From contig CAZOLJ010000002.1 of assembly GCA_964580575.1 (NCBI GenBank), forward strand, positions 38,846 through 102,845: a DNA stretch of 64,000 nt. Reading direction: 5' to 3'. The translations under genes and the position numbers were made by a program. The number at the start of each line of letters is the position of its first letter. Within the stretch, counting starts at the first letter, position 1. The stretch comes from CAVPDE01 sp964580575 (GTDB lineage Bacteria > Desulfobacterota > DSM-4660 > Desulfatiglandales > HGW-15). Positions 58,706-64,000 of the stretch are shown piece after piece. The notes beneath the pieces are model-generated. The model did not search any database and was not told the origin of the DNA. It saw nothing but the letters and a program-made list of their open reading frames with translations.

Positions 58706-58890
58706 GACCACCCTGACGGTTTTGCCAGGAGACCTATTTTGATGGCCGTATCATTGACCATCCGAGGATGAATGTCAAGATGCGAACTCTTAGGTTGAAA
58801 GATCATTGCAGATCGGTGTAGAATGCAAAACCATTCCGAAGAGGGAAGCCCTCTTTCCCCCCCCCAGCGCCGTTGCTAAGAGGATGAGAC

Positions 58891-59196
58891 ATGCCTATTT
58901 CAAAGGAACTCCAGGAAACCAGAAGTAAAATACTCGCGTTTGAAAAGAGAATCGAGGAGATGCACCTCGATTTTCAGAAATACTGCCAGGGGCTTGATCC
59001 GAAAATGCCCGACCACGAGGGTCTTGAGCGGGAACTTCTCTTTTTCTCAAGGCGCAAGATATTCGACCTGGAGCTCTCCAAGCAGCTTGACCGAATCCTC
59101 TACAAGTTTCAGAACCGCAGGAGAATATGGCTGAGATGGGCGGAGGAATTTCAAGAGGACGTGCATGCGAAAACGCAGGAGCCTAAATCCCCATAA
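58891..59196 (+). CDS. unrecognised small helical protein
   Basis: A 101-residue, highly charged, helical protein: ISKELQETRSKILAFEKRIEEMHLDFQKY, then PDHEGLERELLFFSRRKIFDLELSKQLDRILYKF. No known family. AAGAGGATGAGAC precedes the ATG with fair spacing. The coding look (regular amphipathic helices) supports a real gene. Confidence 0.55.
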   Translation: MPISKELQETRSKILAFEKRIEEMHLDFQKYCQGLDPKMPDHEGLERELLFFSRRKIFDLELSKQLDRILYKFQNRRRIWLRWAEEFQEDVHAKTQEPKSP

Positions 59197-59563
59197 TTGC
59201 GTGTCATCACGAATTGTTCCGGCCTTTCATTTTTTTGATGTATTCCCGATAGAATTCCAGGATTCGATTCCTGAAACGGATGGTCTCCCCGAAAGGCGGG
59301 ATTCCTTCTGGGAGACACAGGGAAAATCGCCCTGGATCACCCCCTTCCAGCCCTCTTCGCGATCCCGATACTCCTCTGGCCGATTCAGGCCTGATCCGCA
59401 AGATACCTTCTTCAGCTTTGTGGGAACCCTCTCTGAGGTTCTAGGCCTGCATCAGGGTTGACAGGACCTGGAGGCGGATTATTTTGAATTGGTACGTTTG
59501 AAGACAAGCTCAAGTTCTGAAATTTGAAATATATAAAAAAGTTGAATCGCGGAGGATCTATCT
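59197..59563. other. gap before clpB, no convincing gene
   Basis: A minus-strand frame (59207-59401) reads FSLCLPEGIPPFGETIRFR and NRILEFYREYIKKMK, which may be the tail of a decayed gene, but it has no N-terminus. The last 100 bases are AT-rich and probably hold the clpB promoter. Confidence 0.35.
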
Positions 59564-62152
59564 ATGCGTTTTGATAAGTTCACGTTGAAATCGCAGGAAA
59601 TGGTTCAGAATGCCCATCATCTTGCCGAGCGTTTCGGGCACCAGCAGATCGAGCCTGAACACCTGGCAAGAGCCCTCCTCGAACAAAAGGAAGGAGTGAT
59701 CCCTCCTCTCTTCGGAAAAATCGGGGCTAACCAAAACCAGCTCATCAAAGAACTCGAATCCCTCCTGGAACGGATGCCGAGCGTATCCGGAGCCGGGACC
59801 GGACAGGTTTATCTTTCGACCCGAGCTACGGCCGTCCTGGAAAGGGCGTTCCTAGAAGCGGAGCAGATGAAGGATGAATACGTGAGTCTGGAACACATCC
59901 TTCTCGCAGTGCTAGAAGAAAAAGATGGGAAGGCAACGAGAGCCTTTGCCACAGCCGGCGTGACCAGGGAAGCCGTCCTGAACGCCCTTGTGGAGATCCG
60001 GGGAGGCCAGAGAATCACGGATCAGAATCCGGAAGACAAATACCAGGCTCTCGAGCGCTTCAGCCGGGACCTGACCGCCATGGCTTCCAAGGGAAACCTG
60101 GATCCGGTCATCGGCAGAGACGAAGAAATCCGCCGTGTGATCCAGGTCCTTTCCAGGAGGACCAAGAACAACCCTGTGCTGATCGGGGAACCGGGCGTCG
60201 GCAAAACCGCCATTGTGGAGGGGCTGGCCCAAAGGATCATCCAGGGGGATGTGCCTGAAACTCTCAAAGGCAAGCGGGTCGTGGCCCTCGACATGGGGGC
60301 CCTCATTGCGGGAGCCAAGTATCGCGGGGAATTCGAAGACAGGCTCAAAGCGGTTCTCAAGGAAGTCACCGATGCTCACGGGGCGATCATTCTCTTCATC
60401 GATGAGATGCACACCCTGGTGGGAGCCGGAGCAGCGGAAGGCGCGGTGGATGCCTCCAACATGCTCAAGCCGGCGCTTGCCAGGGGCGAGCTCCGGTGCG
60501 TGGGCGCCACCACGATCAAGGAGTACAGAAAGCACATCGAGAAAGATGCGGCGCTGGAAAGGCGTTTCCAGCCGGTCGTGGTGGAAGAACCGAGCGTGGA
60601 GGACACGATTTCCATCCTGAGGGGGCTCAAGGAAAAATACGAGGTCCATCATGGAGTGCGCATCAAGGATTCCGCGCTGGTGGCGGCCGCCACCCTGTCT
60701 CATCGCTACATCACGGATCGCTTTTTGCCGGACAAGGCGATCGATCTCATTGATGAGGCCACTTCCAGGCTGAGAATTGAAATCGACAGCATGCCTGCGG
60801 AGATCGACGCGATCCAGAGAAAGATCACGCAGCTCGAAATCGAAAGAGAGGCCCTGAAAAAAGAGAAAGATCCGGCTTCCAGGGAAAGGCTCGAAAAACT
60901 GGAAAAGGAACTCACAGGCCTGAAGGCTGAAAAAGAGGAAATGGGAGGCCACTGGAAAAAGGAAAAAGAAGCGATCTCCAAGATCCGGGAGATCAAGGAG
61001 AAGCTCGAATCCACGAAGACCGAAGCCCAGCTGGCTGAGCGGCAGGGAGACCTCTCGAGAGCTGCGGAGCTGAAGTACGGAACGCTGATCGCCCTGGAAA
61101 AGAACCTGGAACAGGAGAAAAAGAATCTGGACCAACTCCAGGCCGATCAGAAGATGCTGAAAGAAGAGGTGGACAGCGAGGACATTGCCGAGGTGGTGGG
61201 CAAATGGACCGGCATCCCTGTGAGCCGGCTGATGGAAGGAGAGAGGGAAAAGCTCCTCCGCATGGAAGATCGTCTCGAGCGGCGTGTGATCGGCCAGAAG
61301 AAGGGGATCATCGCGGTGGCCAACGCCGTTCGGAGAGCGCGCTCCGGGCTCCAGGATCCCAACCGCCCCATCGGGTCCTTTATCTTCATGGGGCCCACGG
61401 GCGTGGGCAAGACCGAGTTGGGCCGTGCCCTGGCGGAGTTCCTCTTCGACGACGAGAAGACCATGATCCGGCTCGACATGTCGGAATACATGGAGAAGCA
61501 CTCGGTGGCCAGGTTGATCGGCGCTCCTCCGGGCTACGTGGGATACGAGGAAGGGGGCCAGCTCACGGAGGCGGTTCGGCGGCATCCCTACTCGGTGGTC
61601 CTCTTTGACGAAATCGAGAAGGCCCACCCCGACGTGTTCAATGCGCTTCTTCAGATCCTGGATGACGGGAGAATGACGGATGGAAAAGGCCGCACCGTGG
61701 ATTTCAAGAACACCGTGATCATCATGACCTCCAATGTGGGAAGCCAGTGGATCTATGAGCTGGCGGGGAAGGAAAACAAGGAGATGGAGACCCGGGTCAT
61801 GGATGCCCTGCGAGGCACCTTCAGACCTGAATTCCTCAACCGCGTTGACGAAATCGTGATCTTCAATTCTCTCGGCACTGAGGAGATCAAGAAGATCGTG
61901 GACATTCAGATCGCCTACTTGTCCAGGCGATTGGAGGGCAACAAGATGAGTCTTACGTTGACGGAAAAGGCCCGGGAGTTTCTCGCCAAGACGGGCTTTG
62001 ATCCTGTTTACGGCGCAAGACCTCTCAAGAGAACGATCCAACACATGATCCAGGACCCGCTTGCCGTGAAGATCTTAGAGGGGAGCGTCAAGGATGGAGA
62101 CCGAGTCGCCGTGGACGTGGAAAAAGGAGAAGTGGTTTTCAGAAGCAAATAA
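59564..62152 (+). CDS. clpB: ATP-dependent disaggregase ClpB
   Basis: Hsp104-type AAA+ unfoldase that with DnaK-GrpE rescues aggregated proteins. The 862 residues contain the N-domain (1-150), NBD1 with GEPGVGKTAIVEGLA (about 205), a coiled-coil middle domain (about 405-525) and NBD2 with GPTGVGKTELGRALA (about 607) and ILDDGRMTDGKGRTVDFK. GGAGG precedes the ATG at 9 bases. grpE-dnaK lie 2 kb away on the other strand. Confidence 0.97.
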   Translation: MRFDKFTLKSQEMVQNAHHLAERFGHQQIEPEHLARALLEQKEGVIPPLFGKIGANQNQLIKELESLLERMPSVSGAGTGQVYLSTRATAVLERAFLEAEQMKDEYVSLEHILLAVLEEKDGKATRAFATAGVTREAVLNALVEIRGGQRITDQNPEDKYQALERFSRDLTAMASKGNLDPVIGRDEEIRRVIQVLSRRTKNNPVLIGEPGVGKTAIVEGLAQRIIQGDVPETLKGKRVVALDMGALIAGAKYRGEFEDRLKAVLKEVTDAHGAIILFIDEMHTLVGAGAAEGAVDASNMLKPALARGELRCVGATTIKEYRKHIEKDAALERRFQPVVVEEPSVEDTISILRGLKEKYEVHHGVRIKDSALVAAATLSHRYITDRFLPDKAIDLIDEATSRLRIEIDSMPAEIDAIQRKITQLEIEREALKKEKDPASRERLEKLEKELTGLKAEKEEMGGHWKKEKEAISKIREIKEKLESTKTEAQLAERQGDLSRAAELKYGTLIALEKNLEQEKKNLDQLQADQKMLKEEVDSEDIAEVVGKWTGIPVSRLMEGEREKLLRMEDRLERRVIGQKKGIIAVANAVRRARSGLQDPNRPIGSFIFMGPTGVGKTELGRALAEFLFDDEKTMIRLDMSEYMEKHSVARLIGAPPGYVGYEEGGQLTEAVRRHPYSVVLFDEIEKAHPDVFNALLQILDDGRMTDGKGRTVDFKNTVIIMTSNVGSQWIYELAGKENKEMETRVMDALRGTFRPEFLNRVDEIVIFNSLGTEEIKKIVDIQIAYLSRRLEGNKMSLTLTEKAREFLAKTGFDPVYGARPLKRTIQHMIQDPLAVKILEGSVKDGDRVAVDVEKGEVVFRSK

Positions 62153-62158
62153 GAGGAG

Positions 62159-62253
62159 TTGAGAAAGGGGCAAAGGGACAAAGGTGCAAAGGCACAGAGC
62201 AGAAAAGTTATTCGCTCTGCCCCTTAGGCCCTCTGTACCTTTGTCTCTCAAAC
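62159..62253. repeat. intergenic inverted repeat (AAAGGTGCAAAGGCACAGAG type)
   Basis: GAGAAAGGGGCAAAGGGACAAAGG opens and CTGTACCTTTGTCTCTC closes an imperfect palindrome between the convergent clpB and IHF-like genes. It may serve as a two-way terminator. Confidence 0.5.
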
Positions 62254-62276
62254 TGCCGGCTTCAGCCGAAAGCAGT

Positions 62277-62642
62277 CTACCTCTTGTGTGAAGGCTCAGG
62301 GCTCTTCTGCAGCTTGTCTCTCAGCTTAAGAGAGCACTGGAAATTCACGATCCGCCGGGAGTCCAGAACGATTCGTTCTCCTGTCTTGGGGTTCCTTCCC
62401 TTTCTGGCCCATTTGAACTTGACTTTGAATTTGCCGAAGCCGGAGATCAGCACCTGATCGCCTCTTTCAAGCGCTTTCTTGATGATTTCAAAGGCAGCGT
62501 CCACGAGTTCCGTGGCGCGCTTCTTGGTCATTTGCGTGTAACCGAACGCAGGGAAGAGAAGCTGCTGTTTGTCCTTCTTGGGTTTCTTGAGGAGAACCGT
62601 TTCCATCACACTCTTCGACAGGTCCTCTTTGGTCAGCGCCAT
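62277..62642 (-). CDS. HU/IHF-family DNA-bending protein with an inserted loop
   Basis: Nucleoid protein of 121 residues. MALTKEDLSKSVMETV is the first helix; GDQVLISGFGKFKVKFKWARKGRNPKTGERI is the DNA-binding arm with the RNPKTG tip. Compared with IHF-alpha (about 95-100 residues) some 20 residues (LLKKPKKDKQQLLFPAF) are inserted between the first two helices. It is convergent with clpB and divergent from the MBL gene. Confidence 0.85.
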   Translation of the reverse strand: MALTKEDLSKSVMETVLLKKPKKDKQQLLFPAFGYTQMTKKRATELVDAAFEIIKKALERGDQVLISGFGKFKVKFKWARKGRNPKTGERIVLDSRRIVNFQCSLKLRDKLQKSPEPSHKR

Positions 62643-62777
62643 CGCAGCCTCGCACGCGAAAAGGGCTTAAATTCTGATTAGTTATTGGCAAGAGATGACA
62701 CATCTGCTAGATTTTGTCAATGAACTAGTTAGAGTTTTGTGTCGCTACTTGGACAAGCAAGTAAGGTTGATATCGCT

Positions 62778-63791
62778 ATGGCCAGGCCATCCTTCACAGC
62801 AAGGCTCGTCAATCCGCCCTTTCATGACCCGGGCCTTCTTATCTCCTTTCAGTATCAAAGAAGAGCCCTGCTCTTCGATCTCGGGGATCTCCACGCCCTT
62901 TCGCCAAGAGATCTGCTTAAGATCTCCCACGTTTTTGTGACTCACACGCACATGGATCATTTTGTCGGATTCGACACGTTGCTAAGAGTGTCCCTGGGCC
63001 GTGAAAAAGAACTTCATCTTTTCGGGCCTGCGGGTTTTTTTGATCGCGTGGAAGGAAAGCTCGCAGGTTACACCTGGAACCTGGTGGGCGAATATCCTTA
63101 CAACCTCCGGCTGAGGGTGACGGAGGTGGGCGAGGAACGGTGCAGGACAAGACGATACCTGTGCAAAGAGCGCTTCCTCCGGCAGGGTGACGAGGAGGAG
63201 GCTCCTTTTACTCGCATCCTCCTCAAGGAAACGGCCTTCCGAGTCGAAGCGGTTTTGTTCGATCACCGTATCCCGTGTTTGGGGCTTTCCCTGATCGAGG
63301 AGTTCTCCGCCAACATCGACAAGGAAGCTCTAAACGCTCTGGGTCTTCCTGTAGGGCCCTGGCTCACTTCCTTCAAGAAGACGGTGGCTGAGAAGAAAGA
63401 TCCGGATCAAGCCTTTTCAGTGGTGTGGGAAGAAGAAGGGAAGACCCAGAGAGAAAAAACATTCCCCTTGGGGGAACTCACAGACAAGATCGCCCGAATC
63501 TCTCCGGGCCAGAAGGTGACCTACCTGACGGATCTCTTGGGGAGTCCGGAGAACCTGGAGAAGGCGGTGGATCTGGCTCGCGATGCGGATCACCTCTTTG
63601 TGGAAGCGGCGTTTCTGGACAAAGACAGGGAAACGGCAAAGACGAAGTACCACCTGACGGCCAAGGAGGCGGGGACTCTTGCCAGAAAAGCCGGCGTCAA
63701 GCAAATCACACTCTTCCATTTCTCCCCCAGGTACAGCGACCTGGAAGAAGAGATCCAAAGAGAGGCCATGGAGGCCTTTGGCAAAGGGTAA
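62778..63791 (+). CDS. metallo-beta-lactamase-fold hydrolase, RNase Z-like
   Basis: Likely phosphodiesterase of 337 residues. The zinc motif VTHTHMDHFVGFD (HxHxDH) comes at about residue 60; FDHRIPCLGLSL and EAAFLDKD supply later ligands, and ITLFHFSPRY the final histidine as in RNase Z, which trims tRNA 3' ends. The N-terminal RLVNPPFHDPGLLI and long insert differ from the short RNase Z, so a different substrate is possible. ATG 62778 is used; a further 13 codons upstream look like non-coding DNA. Confidence 0.8.
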   Translation: MARPSFTARLVNPPFHDPGLLISFQYQRRALLFDLGDLHALSPRDLLKISHVFVTHTHMDHFVGFDTLLRVSLGREKELHLFGPAGFFDRVEGKLAGYTWNLVGEYPYNLRLRVTEVGEERCRTRRYLCKERFLRQGDEEEAPFTRILLKETAFRVEAVLFDHRIPCLGLSLIEEFSANIDKEALNALGLPVGPWLTSFKKTVAEKKDPDQAFSVVWEEEGKTQREKTFPLGELTDKIARISPGQKVTYLTDLLGSPENLEKAVDLARDADHLFVEAAFLDKDRETAKTKYHLTAKEAGTLARKAGVKQITLFHFSPRYSDLEEEIQREAMEAFGKG

Positions 63792-64000
63792 GTTCGGAAT
63801 TCGTGAAGTGGGCACGGGGGCTTCGGGGTGTGGTCTTTCAAACCGCAACCATTTCTTTGTCCCTTCGCATGCGCCCCCTCGCAGTCAATAAGAATCCCGA
63901 GAAGGCCAAAGAATCACGGCGCTTTTGCTCCCTTTGCTGGTTTTGGTTATCCCGATGGAAATCGCTTGACAAGGAAATCCATTAGGAATAATAAATAATA

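Noticed and set aside
59207..59401. Minus-strand frame ending RNRILEFYREYIKKMKG
   Set aside because: Might be a decayed gene tail, but preceded by a stop 14 codons upstream and without a family match; not supported as a gene.
59912..62044. 710-codon minus-strand open frame across clpB
   Set aside because: Antisense to clpB; Leu/Phe/His-rich shadow without motifs.
1..64000. CRISPR arrays, rRNA genes, complete insertion sequences, prophage
   Set aside because: No regular direct repeats with spacers, no rRNA-like sequence, and only remnants of one transposase and one integrase were found.

Overview
The window looks like chromosomal DNA from a deltaproteobacterium in the broad sense (Desulfobacterota, perhaps a syntrophic or sulfate-reducing relative). 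This is inferred from gene content: an etfBA/acyl-CoA dehydrogenase operon next to a tungsten-type aldehyde:ferredoxin oxidoreductase-like protein and ferredoxin, a three-subunit proton-translocating transhydrogenase, a GAF-LuxR regulator, an IHF/HU protein with an inserted segment, and many short palindromic intergenic repeats. No rRNA or species-specific marker is present, so the placement is tentative.

Left part (1-12.4 kb): a 5'-cut AbiEi-like antitoxin, then an Mla-type lipid transport operon (permease, ATPase, MCE protein, lipoprotein), two tandem VapBC-type toxin-antitoxin pairs on the minus strand, a scar made of a sensor-kinase fragment joined to a porin C-terminus, and a sugar-phosphate set (pgi, gnd, pgl) without zwf. 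Next to a tRNA-Arg(CCT) lies a decayed accessory patch with two unrecognised minus-strand genes, an IS4-type transposase remnant and a tyrosine-recombinase remnant.

Middle part (12.4-36 kb): a tightly packed operon rplU-rpmA-obgE-proB-proA-nadD-rsfS-M48/TPR peptidase; a TPR protein facing away from the etfBA-acd operon, which carries an 18-bp palindrome matching the FadR (YsiA, TetR family) operator; the AOR-like/ferredoxin pair; small metal-binding proteins (YkgJ-type, SEC-C, DUF188); pntB-pntA2-pntA1 on the minus strand; a receiver-like protein and a GAF/LuxR regulator; then a module lemA, small two-TM protein and a secreted/membrane protein in which an intein-like Hint domain interrupts a glycine-rich linker ahead of two Tim44-like domains. 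The last is the most unusual gene here.

Right part (36-64 kb): a VapB antitoxin with a broken VapC, a Nudix hydrolase, the minus-strand queA-tgt-yajC-secD-secF-TPR block, the plus-strand alr-argS-SPOR-GNAT block and tatB-tatC, a secreted beta-propeller protein of foreign look, a HXXEE membrane protein, the minus-strand grpE-dnaK-periplasmic binding protein block (with a strong terminator hidden inside the third gene), purC, clpB, an IHF-like gene and an RNase Z-like MBL hydrolase. No CRISPR array and no complete insertion sequence were seen.
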